Source: Pseudotabrizicola sp.
GTDB taxonomy: Bacteria > Pseudomonadota > Alphaproteobacteria > Rhodobacterales > Rhodobacteraceae
DNA length: 64,000 nt
Direction: 5' to 3'
NCBI RefSeq assembly: GCF_030656345.1
Contig: NZ_JAUSNR010000023.1
Coordinates: forward strand, 210,194 to 274,193
Each line of letters begins with the position of its first letter. Within the stretch, counting starts at the first letter, position 1. The position numbers and the translations under genes are program-made. Under the pieces are notes generated by a model. The model was not told the DNA's origin. It searched no databases and saw only the letters and a list, made by a program, of their open reading frames with translations. This document shows, piece by piece, positions 50,703 to 58,764 of the stretch.

Positions 50703-52097
50703 ATGATCGATGCCGTTCTTCTTATCGACGATTTGATGCCAGACTTCCTGAATCCGCGGATCGGGAACGCAGCCACTCGTCTTGAGTCGATAAACCGTAT
50801 CGTAAGCTTGCAGGGGCCCAAGCTGGTGAATTTGGCGCAAAGTATACTCTCGAACGGTCTCAGTCCCATTGATCGACTTCTTGTGATTAAGGACGAAAAG
50901 TTTCCCGAACATCACGTCGTCATCGAGGGAAATCGAAGAGCGACAGCGATGATACTTCTGGCCAACCCCCGGCTGATCGAAACGCTTGATGCGTTCGAAA
51001 GTTCGGCAGATCTAAAGCGTTGCAAAGCGAAACTTTTGGGCCTCGCAGCTTCATTTTCTCGATCTACAGTGGAACCGATCAAGGTTGTTCTGGCACCAAA
51101 CCGAGAGGCGACAAGATACTGGGTGCAGCTCCGGCACAGTGGAGAAGGCGATGGTGTTGGCGTTACCAGGTGGCGCGTGATCGAGAGCGCAAGATTCACC
51201 GATCCAAAGAGCCGGATAGTCGCCGTCGCTGACCTTTTGTTTACTGAAGGCGACTTAAGTGGTGTCGAGAAGGAAATGTTGGACGAGCTCGCATGGTCCA
51301 CATTTGACCGGTTTATCGACTCGCCTCGTCTGCGGGAGGTGCTTTGCTTTGAAGTGGTGGAGGGAATGGTGATCACAACATCTCCTCGGAATCGTGTGGT
51401 AAACGCTCTTCGGGAGATAGCATTCCGGGTAGCAAAGGGCGAATTTGACAGTCGAAAGCAAAACTCTGTTGAAGATCGGCTGAATGCACTGGCACAGCTT
51501 CCGTCGGGAGTACTTCCGCCGAGACCGACGGTCGAACGATCTGGAGAAGGCGATGAGGAGGGTCTTCATGGGAGCGACCCTGTCGAGAAAGATCCTCCTG
51601 CTGCAATAGGGACAAAACCAGACGTGACTGGCGTCCTGCCAGCTGTGAAGTCTACCAAGTCGACAACGCGAGCAAAGGACCGGTTGTTTCGTCGCAGTGA
51701 TTTTGTTGTAACCGAACCCCGCCTTCAGGATATTTTGAAAGAGCTCAGTGATCTTCCGTTGTCCTCAAAACCGAATGCCTGCGCAGTGCTTCTGAGAGTG
51801 TTCCTTGAGATGTCAGTGCTCCACTACCTTCAGGATGCCGGACAAGGCACAGATGGCAGAGGGGGAAAGCAGGCTGAGCTTTTTGTGCTCGTTGAAAGAG
51901 CCTTTAAGCACATGAAATTGAAAGACCCTAGTCTTCAAATGCCCCAGATCGAGTCCCTAGTTGCAGCTCAAACCACGGGCCTTCGATTGCGGGAACTGCA
52001 CTCGTATGTTCATAACCGGCACTATTTTCCGGCTCCGGCTGACCTATTGGCGGCCGCTGGTGAATTGACGCCGTTTCTTCGCAAAATCTGGAGCTAG
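50703..52097 (+). CDS. ParB/Srx-fold protein with helical, possibly HEPN, C-terminus
   Basis: 464 aa, not a phage core gene. N-terminal ParB/sulfiredoxin-like fold: LVNLAQSILSNGLSPIDRLLVIK and HHVVIEGNRRATAMILLANP, with the NRR box at about residue 80. Then VKVVLAPNREATRYW-like KVVLAPNREATRYWVQLRHSGEG. After a polar linker (residues about 285-330), a helical domain ends in RLRELHSYVHN, which contains an R-x4-H compatible with HEPN nucleases. Visibly lower GC and different codon use from both flanks. The methylase gene starts 2 bases after its stop, so they form an operon. Confidence 0.75.
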   Translation: MIDAVLLIDDLMPDFLNPRIGNAATRLESINRIVSLQGPKLVNLAQSILSNGLSPIDRLLVIKDEKFPEHHVVIEGNRRATAMILLANPRLIETLDAFESSADLKRCKAKLLGLAASFSRSTVEPIKVVLAPNREATRYWVQLRHSGEGDGVGVTRWRVIESARFTDPKSRIVAVADLLFTEGDLSGVEKEMLDELAWSTFDRFIDSPRLREVLCFEVVEGMVITTSPRNRVVNALREIAFRVAKGEFDSRKQNSVEDRLNALAQLPSGVLPPRPTVERSGEGDEEGLHGSDPVEKDPPAAIGTKPDVTGVLPAVKSTKSTTRAKDRLFRRSDFVVTEPRLQDILKELSDLPLSSKPNACAVLLRVFLEMSVLHYLQDAGQGTDGRGGKQAELFVLVERAFKHMKLKDPSLQMPQIESLVAAQTTGLRLRELHSYVHNRHYFPAPADLLAAAGELTPFLRKIWS

Positions 52098-52099
52098 AT

Positions 52100-52996
52100 A
52101 TGCACCATGACCATCGCACTGTCCAAAGTGGACGGTTCTCTCCCCTCCGCTATCCCGGGGGAAAGGGCAAGATGGTATCCTTCGTACGGCAAGTGGTTCG
52201 AGAAAACGGCCTGTCTGACGGTTTGTATGTTGAACCTTATGCCGGTGGGGCGGCGGTAGCGATGGAGCTGTTGCTGACAGAAGAGGTTAGCAGGATCGCG
52301 ATCAATGACATCAGCCCGCACATCTTCTGTTTCTGGTCGTCTGTTCTAGACCGAACAGAGGAGCTTTGCAGAATGATCGTCGAGACACCCTTGTCTGTTC
52401 CCGAGTGGGATCGGCAAAAGCTGATCCTTCAAGGCAAAGACATATCAGATCCTTTGGCGCTAGGGTTTGCCACATTCTACCTTAATCGCACGAACCGCTC
52501 GGGCATACTGAACGGAGGTATCATCGGCGGGCGTGCGCAGGCTGGTGAGTGGACAATTGGCGCGCGCTACAATGCAAAGGAACTTGCTGCGAGGGTTGCG
52601 TCGATAGCGAACTTGAGAAGTCGGATCTCGCTCTCGAACCTGGACGCGATAGAGTTCATTAAAAGTGGCGCGAAATCGTGGGGTGATCGGACCCTCGTCT
52701 ATCTCGACCCGCCTTATTACGTGAAGGGCAAGGGGCTCTATCACCATTATTATCGCCACGATGATCATGTCGAGGTTTGTCAATCGCTCGCGGCGCTGGT
52801 GAGGCAAAAGTGGATCGTTTCCTATGACGATGCTCCAGAAATCGCGGCGATCTACTCCGGAACCCGCTGGATGCGGTACGCAATCGGCTACAGCGCGCGC
52901 GAGCACACTTCTGGACAAGAGCTCATGTTTTTCGGTCCCTCATTGGCAGTACCTGCTGCCGTGGGGACAATGAGGCTCATCGAACAGGGTGCATAG
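52100..52996 (+). CDS. D12-class DNA adenine methylase, partner of the ParB-type gene
   Basis: 298 aa N6-adenine methyltransferase. RYPGGKGKMVSF (residues 17-28), SAM motif VEPYAGGAAVA (about 44-54), IAINDISPHIFCFW and catalytic LDPPYYVKG (203-206 is DPPY). Differs clearly from the prophage methylase at 49712: different motif I and length. Starts 2 bases after the ParB-type stop, within the same lower-GC island. Could be the self-marking component of a defence or selfish module. Confidence 0.93.
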   Translation: MHHDHRTVQSGRFSPLRYPGGKGKMVSFVRQVVRENGLSDGLYVEPYAGGAAVAMELLLTEEVSRIAINDISPHIFCFWSSVLDRTEELCRMIVETPLSVPEWDRQKLILQGKDISDPLALGFATFYLNRTNRSGILNGGIIGGRAQAGEWTIGARYNAKELAARVASIANLRSRISLSNLDAIEFIKSGAKSWGDRTLVYLDPPYYVKGKGLYHHYYRHDDHVEVCQSLAALVRQKWIVSYDDAPEIAAIYSGTRWMRYAIGYSAREHTSGQELMFFGPSLAVPAAVGTMRLIEQGA

Positions 52997-53342
52997 AGTG
53001 CTCCTGCCTTCAGCAGACTGATACAGCCTATCCACAGGTCCCCACGGCCAGTCCGCTGGCCGCGAAAGTCGCCCGCTGCAATATTGCGTGTCAAACTATG
53101 CAAATTTGCGTGGCGAGCCACACGCAGCCTTTTGCCCGGCGAGACAATTGGTACAAATCTGCGTGGCGGCCACGCCCAGCCACAGTTGTCCACAGAAGAT
53201 TTGATGAGAAATCACTTTACAGGGTTCCGCTTCTGCAACACCATATCTAGTATAGGCTTTGTCGGGCTTACGCAGAGCCTTGCCAGACACCCTGCATTTC
53301 GTGGCTGACGCGTCACGGAAGGCATCATGAAGAGGCCGGGCA
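52997..53342. other. Right boundary of the accessory block
   Basis: 346 bases with no gene. Holds the right 57-bp repeat (53123-53179), preceded by a partial second copy of its 3' third (53101-53121 resembles 53154-53173). Beyond it lies the leader of the YbjN gene, with GAGGCCGGGC just before ATG 53343. Confidence 0.6.
53123..53179 (+). repeat. 57-bp direct repeat, right copy
   Basis: Identical to 11134-11190, same orientation. Starts CGCAGCCTTTTGCCCGGC and ends GCGTGGCGGCCACGCCCAG. Lies 163 bases before the first right-flank chromosomal gene. Confidence 0.9.
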
Positions 53343-53846
53343 ATGTCACTATCTGAAGATTTCCTGTCACACGACGATATGCACCCGATTGATATCGTCG
53401 AAACCCTGGCCGAACACCATGCATGGGAGTTTGACCGGGTGACCGATGACCAGATCGCCATGGCGGTCGAAGGCCAGTGGCGCACCTATTCGCTGACCCT
53501 CGCCTGGTCGGCGCAGGATGAAACGCTGCGGCTGATCTGTACCTTTGAGATGGAGCCACCTGAGGGCAAGCTGCCGGCCCTGCTCGATGTGCTGAACCGC
53601 TGCAACGATATGGTCTGGACCGGGGCTTTCACCTATTGGGCCGAACAAAAGCTGATGGTCTGGCGCTATGGTCTGGTGCTGGCGGGCGGTCAGGTGGCCG
53701 GGCCGGAACAGATTGACCGGCTGATTTCCAGCGCGGTGATGGCGGCAGAACGCTTCTACCCGGCGTTCCAGCTGGTGGGCTGGGGTGACAAAACTCCGGC
53801 TGACGCGATGAAGGTTGCCATTGCCGAGGCCTACGGTCGCGCCTAA
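53343..53846 (+). CDS. YbjN domain-containing protein
   Basis: 167 aa cytosolic protein of the YbjN (bacterial sensory transduction regulator) family. Features: EFDRVTDDQIAMAVEGQWRTYSLTLAW, LLDVLNRCNDMVWTGAFTYW and RLISSAVMAAERFYPAFQLV. Chaperone-like fold; precise role unknown. Upstream of proC by 24 bases that include a tight CCCCGTC-AG-GACGGGG hairpin. Confidence 0.88.
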   Translation: MSLSEDFLSHDDMHPIDIVETLAEHHAWEFDRVTDDQIAMAVEGQWRTYSLTLAWSAQDETLRLICTFEMEPPEGKLPALLDVLNRCNDMVWTGAFTYWAEQKLMVWRYGLVLAGGQVAGPEQIDRLISSAVMAAERFYPAFQLVGWGDKTPADAMKVAIAEAYGRA

Positions 53847-53870
53847 CCTTGCCCCGTCAGGACGGGGAAT

Positions 53871-54695
53871 GTGATGAACTTGGATACCATAAACCAAAGG
53901 GGCCTTGTGCTTCTGGGCTGCGGCAAAATGGGGTCAGCCATGCTGGAAGGCTGGCTGGGGCAGGGGCTGCGGCCTGAGGCAACTTGGGTGATTGACCCGC
54001 ATCCTTCAGAGTGGCTGCAGGCGATCGCCGCCAAAGGTCTCACGCTGAACGCAGGCATGCCTGATGCACCCGCGGTGGTGCTGATTGCGGTCAAGCCGCA
54101 GATGATGGGCGACGCGCTGCCGCAGATTGCCAGCTTTGGCGGCAGCGACACACTGATCGTGACCGTCGCCGCCGGCACCACGATTGCCACCTATGAGGCA
54201 GCGTTTGGTGGGCGCACGCATATCGTGCGCGCCATGCCCAACACCCCCGCCGCCGTCGGGCGCGGGATCACCGCGATTATCGGCAATGCCGCCGCCACGC
54301 CTGCTGACCTTGACCTCGCCGAGGCCTTGCTTTCAGCGGTGGGTCAGGTGGTGCGGCTGGAGGGAGAGCATCAGATGGATGCGGTGACCGCCGTGTCCGG
54401 CTCTGGCCCGGCCTATGTGTTTCACCTGATCGAGGCGTTGGCAGCGGCGGGCGAGGCCGAGGGGTTGCCAGCGGATCTGTCGATGCAACTGGCCCGTGCC
54501 ACCGTCACCGGGGCAGGGGAACTGGCGCATCGCGCGCCGGAAACTGCGGAACAGCTGCGCATCAACGTCACTTCGCCCGGCGGCACCACGGCGGCAGCGC
54601 TGTCGGTGCTGATGGAGCCCGACTCCGGTTTTCCCGCGCTGCTGCGCCGGGCGGTCAAGGCGGCGGCGGACCGCGGGCGGAGCTTGGGCAAATGA
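53871..54695 (+). CDS. proC: Pyrroline-5-carboxylate reductase
   Basis: 274 aa (GTG 53871; ATG 53874 also possible). Last step of proline synthesis: reduces P5C with NAD(P)H. N-terminal dinucleotide fold LVLLGCGKMGSAMLEGW, then VRAMPNTPAAVGRGITAI, and the P5CR signature with AVSGSGPAYVFHLIEAL and NVTSPGGTTAAALSVL. Stop overlaps the csaA-like gene by ATGA. Confidence 0.96.
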   Translation: MMNLDTINQRGLVLLGCGKMGSAMLEGWLGQGLRPEATWVIDPHPSEWLQAIAAKGLTLNAGMPDAPAVVLIAVKPQMMGDALPQIASFGGSDTLIVTVAAGTTIATYEAAFGGRTHIVRAMPNTPAAVGRGITAIIGNAAATPADLDLAEALLSAVGQVVRLEGEHQMDAVTAVSGSGPAYVFHLIEALAAAGEAEGLPADLSMQLARATVTGAGELAHRAPETAEQLRINVTSPGGTTAAALSVLMEPDSGFPALLRRAVKAAADRGRSLGK

Positions 54696-55024
54696 TCACC
54701 TATGATGACTTTCAAAAGGTCGATATCCGCGTGGGCGTGATTACACGCGCCGAACCCTTCCCCGAGGCGCGCAAGCCCGCCATCAAGCTCTGGGTGGATT
54801 TCGGTGGCGAGATTGGGGAAAAGCGCTCCAGCGCGCAGCTGACCCGCTATTACACGCCCGAGTCGCTGGTCGGGCGGCAGGTGGTGGCGGTGGTCAACTT
54901 CCCACCGCGCCAGATCGGCAAGGTGATGTCCGAAGTGCTGGTGCTGGGCGTGCCGGATGAAGCGGGCGAGGTGGTGCTGCTGACGCCCGATCAGGTTGTG
55001 CCTTTGGGCGGAAGGATGTTCTGA
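54692..55024 (+). CDS. csaA: tRNA-binding domain protein, CsaA type
   Basis: 110 aa single EMAP/tRNA_bind OB-fold: FQKVDIRVGVITRAEPFPEARKPA, KLWVDFGGEIGEKRSSAQLT, and VVAVVNFPPRQIGKVMSEVLVLG. CsaA has export-chaperone activity in Bacillus and can bind tRNA. Coupled to proC (ATGA) and, by one shared base, to the dehydrogenase. Confidence 0.92.
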   Translation: MITYDDFQKVDIRVGVITRAEPFPEARKPAIKLWVDFGGEIGEKRSSAQLTRYYTPESLVGRQVVAVVNFPPRQIGKVMSEVLVLGVPDEAGEVVLLTPDQVVPLGGRMF

Positions 55025-55971
55025 TGAAACTGCTGATCACACGGCCCTTGCCGGATGAGGTGCTGGATGCCGCCCGCGCCCGGTTTGACGTGACAGTGCG
55101 TGAAAGCACGCTGCCGCTGACCGGGGAAGAGCTGCGCGCCAGCCTGCGCGATTTTGACCTGATCCTGCCCACGCTGGGCGATCGCTATCAGGCGGACGTT
55201 TTCGCCGATGTGCCGGCCCCGCGCGCGCGGATGCTGGCGAACTTTGGTGTGGGCTACAATCACATTGATGTGGCCGCCGCCCGTGCCGCCGGTCTGATGG
55301 TGTCCAACACGCCGGGTGCTGTGACCGATGCCACTGCCGATATTGCGCTGACGCTGATGCTGATGACCGCACGGCGCGCCGGGGAGGGCGAACGCATGGT
55401 GCGCGCGGGCCTGTGGGAAGGCTGGCACCCGACGCAGATGCTGGGGATGCATCTGTCTGGCAAGCGGATCGGCATCATCGGCATGGGCCGGATCGGCAAG
55501 GCGATTGCGCGGCGGGCGCAGGCCGGGTTCGGGATGCAGGTGATGTTCTACAACCGCTCGCCCGTCGCCGACGCAGGTGTGCCCGCGCAGCAGGTGACAC
55601 TGGCCGAGGCGATGGCTGCCGATGTGGTGGTGCTGGCGGTGCCTGGCGGCAAGGACACCCATCACCTGATCAATGCCGAAACGCTGTCGCTAATGCAGCC
55701 GCACGCAATTTTGGTGAACATCAGCCGCGGCGATGTGGTGGACGAGGCGGCACTTGCGGCAGCGCTGGTCGGGGGCCGTCTGGCCGGGGCTGGCCTCGAT
55801 GTCTATGAGTTTGAGCCGCAGATCAATCCGGCGCTGATGGCGCTGGAAAATGTGACCCTGCTGCCGCATCTGGGCACCGCCGCGCTGGAAGTGCGCAGCA
55901 ATATGGGGATGATGGCGGTCGACAACCTGATCGCCTTTGCGGAAGGCCGCGCCCTGCCCAATCCGGTATAA
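55024..55971 (+). CDS. D-2-hydroxyacid dehydrogenase (glyoxylate/hydroxypyruvate reductase type)
   Basis: 315 aa. NAD-binding GIIGMGRIGKAIARRAQ, substrate loop ANFGVGYNHIDV, and catalytic Arg (VNISRGDVVDE), Glu (LDVYEFEP) and His (LLPHLGTAA). Most like glycerate dehydrogenase / GRHPR reductases that act on glyoxylate or hydroxypyruvate. Third gene of the proC operon. Confidence 0.9.
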   Translation: MKLLITRPLPDEVLDAARARFDVTVRESTLPLTGEELRASLRDFDLILPTLGDRYQADVFADVPAPRARMLANFGVGYNHIDVAAARAAGLMVSNTPGAVTDATADIALTLMLMTARRAGEGERMVRAGLWEGWHPTQMLGMHLSGKRIGIIGMGRIGKAIARRAQAGFGMQVMFYNRSPVADAGVPAQQVTLAEAMAADVVVLAVPGGKDTHHLINAETLSLMQPHAILVNISRGDVVDEAALAAALVGGRLAGAGLDVYEFEPQINPALMALENVTLLPHLGTAALEVRSNMGMMAVDNLIAFAEGRALPNPV

Positions 55972-55993
55972 ACGCAAGGGCTTTCACCTTACC

Positions 55994-56052
55994 CAAATAC
56001 TCCCGCCGGAGGCTCCTGCCGCAGATGCCGGACGCTCCGCGGGGAGTATTTG
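55994..56052. repeat. Dispersed inverted repeat, transcript-end hairpin
   Basis: Arms CAAATACTCCC (55994-56004) and GGGAGTATTTG (56042-56052), 11 bp, enclosing a GC-rich interior (CCGGAGGCTCC...). Same core as the elements at 5275 and 60704. Lies between the convergent dehydrogenase and fadJ-like genes. Confidence 0.75.
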
Positions 56053-56128
56053 AGAAAGCTGCAATGCAAAGAACAAGAACAGTGCCGCCCCGCACCCTGC
56101 GGAGCGGCCTCTGTGTGATTGGTCGCGG

Positions 56129-58315
56129 TCAGGCCGCCTTGCGGGCGGTTTTGCCGTAGAAGGTGGTGCCCGATGCCGCCATGTCGCGCAGCAGATCAGG
56201 CGTGGCGAAGCGGTCGCCTTCACTGGTGGTCAGCGCGTCGCAGATCTCCACCGCGCGGGCGGCCCCGATGATGTCGAGCCAGCCGAACGGGCCGCCGGAC
56301 CATGGTGCAAAGCCCCAGCCGAGGATGGCACCGACATCGCCTTCGCGGATATCGGTCAGCACCCCGTCTTCCAGCGCCCGCACCGCCTCAAGCACCTGCG
56401 CCATCAGCAGGCGGTGTTGCACATGGGTCAGGTCGGGCTGAACGTTTGCTCCCGGATATTGCGCTGCCAGCCCGTCCCACAGCCCGCCGCGCTTGCCGGC
56501 GTCGTCATAGGTGTAGAACCCGGCATTGGCCTTCTTGCCCATGCGGCCTTGATCCGCCATCCAGAACAGTACTTCATCGACCGCGCCGTCAGGGTATGCG
56601 TCGCCCATGGCCAGTTTCGTGGCCTTGGCGATCTTCACCCCCAGATCGATTGATGTCTCATCCACCAGTTGCAGCGGCCCAAGTGGCATGCCGACCAGCT
56701 TGGCGGCGTTTTCCACCAGCGCCGGTTCCACCCCTTCGGCCACCATGCGGATGCCTTCGTTGATGTAGGGGATGATGCAACGGTTGGCGTAGAAGAAGCG
56801 CGCATCATTGACCACGATGGGCGTCTTGCGGATCTGGCGGGCAAAATCCAGCGCCTTGGCCACCGCCACATTGCCGGTTTCCTTGCCGCGAATGATTTCC
56901 ACAAGCATCATCTTGTCCACCGGGGAGAAGAAGTGGATGCCGATGAACTGTTCTGGTCGCTGGCTGGCCTTGGCCAGATCGGAAATCGGCAGGGTAGAGG
57001 TGTTGGTGGCAAAGATGCAGTCCGCGCCAACCACAGCTTCAACCTTTGCCGTCACCTCGGCCTTGACCTTCATATCCTCGAACACCGCCTCGACAATCAG
57101 ATCGCAGCCCGACAGGGCGGCATAATCGGTGGTGGCGGTGATGCGGGCCAGAACTTCGGCCTTTTTCTCCGCCGTCACCTTGCGCCGCGCGATGCCTTTG
57201 TCGAGGATGCCTTCCGAATAGGCCCTGCCGCGATTCGCCGCATCCTGTGCGGCGTCAATCAGCACCACCTCGATCCCGGCGTTGGCGCTGACATAGGCAA
57301 TTCCGGCCCCCATCATGCCAGCCCCGATGATGCCAACCTTTTTCACGGTCTGATCAGGGGCTTCCGGCCGGTTGGCCCCTTTTTCCAGCGCTTCCTTATT
57401 GATGAACAGGCTGCGGATCATCGCCGAGGAAGACGGGTTCATCAGAACGGATGTGAAGTTGCGCGCCTCAATCTTCAGGGCGGTGTCGAAGGGCACCATC
57501 GCGCCTTCATAAACCGCGCTCAGCAGCGCCTTGGCGGCGGGGTAGACGCCCATGGTCTTGCCATGCACCATGGCCGATGCGCCGACAAAGGTCATGAAGC
57601 CGGCCGGATGATAGGGCGCGCCGCCGGGCATCTTGTAGCCCTTTGCGTCCCAGGGTTTGACCAGATCAGCCTCTTTCGCGGCGAGCACCCATTCCTTGGC
57701 GCGGGTCAGCAGGTCTTCGGGCGCGACCACCTCGTCGATCAGCCCGCCGGATTTGGCGCCCTTGGGGTCTGACAGTTTGCCTTCCAGCAGGTAGGGCGCG
57801 GCCATCATCGCGCCCATCTTGCGCACCAGCCGGGTTGTGCCGCCTGCACCGGGGAAAATGCCAACCATGATTTCCGGCAGGCCGATCTTGGCGCGTGGGT
57901 TGTCAGCGGCAATGATGCGGTGGCAGGCCAACGGCACCTCCAGCCCGATGCCAAGCGCTGTGCCGGGCAGGGCGGCGACAATTGGCTTGCCACCTTTCAG
58001 CGTCTTGGTGTCCATCCCGGCGCGTTCGATCTTGCGCAGAATGGCGTGCATTTCCATCACGCCGTTGAAAATCCCTTCCGCCCCGCCGTCATCGCGCATC
58101 TTGGCGATGACGTTCAGATCCATGCCGCCGGCAAAATCCTTCTTGCCGGAGGTGATGATCACCCCCTTGACCGCCGCGTCCGCAAGAGCGGTGTCGATGT
58201 GTGCGTCAAGCTCTGCAAAGCCTGCAAGCGACATCACATTCATCGATTTGCCCGGCACGTCCCAGGTGATGGTTGCGACGCCATCGGCATCCACGACATA
58301 GGTAAAATCGGTCAT
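56129..58315 (-). CDS. FadB/FadJ-like bifunctional enoyl-CoA hydratase / 3-hydroxyacyl-CoA dehydrogenase
   Basis: 728 aa beta-oxidation multienzyme. N-terminal crotonase domain with oxyanion hole residues (DFAGGMDLNVI; ALGIGLEVPLACH) and the catalytic-Glu loop LPEIMVGIFPGAGGTTRL. Dehydrogenase domain with VGIIGAGMMGAGIAYVSANAG, LIVEAVFEDMKVK and the catalytic His in IGIHFFSPVDKMMLVEII. C-terminal helical domain with FYANRCIIPYINEG. Overlaps the NTF2-like gene by ATGA; last gene of the GST-thiolase operon. Confidence 0.96.
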   Translation of the reverse strand: MTDFTYVVDADGVATITWDVPGKSMNVMSLAGFAELDAHIDTALADAAVKGVIITSGKKDFAGGMDLNVIAKMRDDGGAEGIFNGVMEMHAILRKIERAGMDTKTLKGGKPIVAALPGTALGIGLEVPLACHRIIAADNPRAKIGLPEIMVGIFPGAGGTTRLVRKMGAMMAAPYLLEGKLSDPKGAKSGGLIDEVVAPEDLLTRAKEWVLAAKEADLVKPWDAKGYKMPGGAPYHPAGFMTFVGASAMVHGKTMGVYPAAKALLSAVYEGAMVPFDTALKIEARNFTSVLMNPSSSAMIRSLFINKEALEKGANRPEAPDQTVKKVGIIGAGMMGAGIAYVSANAGIEVVLIDAAQDAANRGRAYSEGILDKGIARRKVTAEKKAEVLARITATTDYAALSGCDLIVEAVFEDMKVKAEVTAKVEAVVGADCIFATNTSTLPISDLAKASQRPEQFIGIHFFSPVDKMMLVEIIRGKETGNVAVAKALDFARQIRKTPIVVNDARFFYANRCIIPYINEGIRMVAEGVEPALVENAAKLVGMPLGPLQLVDETSIDLGVKIAKATKLAMGDAYPDGAVDEVLFWMADQGRMGKKANAGFYTYDDAGKRGGLWDGLAAQYPGANVQPDLTHVQHRLLMAQVLEAVRALEDGVLTDIREGDVGAILGWGFAPWSGGPFGWLDIIGAARAVEICDALTTSEGDRFATPDLLRDMAASGTTFYGKTARKAA

Positions 58316-58761
58316 TCTTCCGGTCCTTTCCGAAGGTCGGTTTTGGCTGGGCTGGACACGGGAACCGGCCAGCGTGCTTTGGCAACAGCGTTGGAGATCG
58401 AGGCCGCTTTCCAGCGGTCCTTATTCCAACGCAGCGTGATCTGCGATTTGAACGGTTCAAACACCCGCATTCCGCCCGAAATGATGTGGGTGATGTAGCG
58501 CCCGGTGATGAGGTTGGGGGCAAGCGCCTGCGCGCTTTCCACAAGACGAATGTAGTTCGTCACCCGTTGAGACGCGAACATGGCGCAAAAGCTTTCAAAG
58601 CCTTCGCGCAAGTCGACATCCGTGGTGAACGACAGGGTTTCAGTATGGGTGACCAGATGAAACGGCAGCACCACCCCGGCCCGATAGGCCACGAAATCCG
58701 CCGCCATCACTGCGGCGGACATCTCGTCCAGATAGATCTGGAGAATGGTGACGGCGTTCAT
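58312..58761 (-). CDS. NTF2/SnoaL-like hypothetical protein
   Basis: 149 aa small cone-like fold suggested by LQIYLDEMSAAVMAADFVAYRAGVVLPF (helix then strand) and YITHIISGGMRVFEPFKSQITLRW. No catalytic residues assigned. Sits between thiolase (3-base gap) and the FadB/J-like gene (ATGA overlap), so it is expressed with them; may be an accessory or regulatory protein of fatty-acid oxidation. Confidence 0.68.
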   Translation of the reverse strand: MNAVTILQIYLDEMSAAVMAADFVAYRAGVVLPFHLVTHTETLSFTTDVDLREGFESFCAMFASQRVTNYIRLVESAQALAPNLITGRYITHIISGGMRVFEPFKSQITLRWNKDRWKAASISNAVAKARWPVPVSSPAKTDLRKGPEE

Positions 58762-58764
58762 GGC

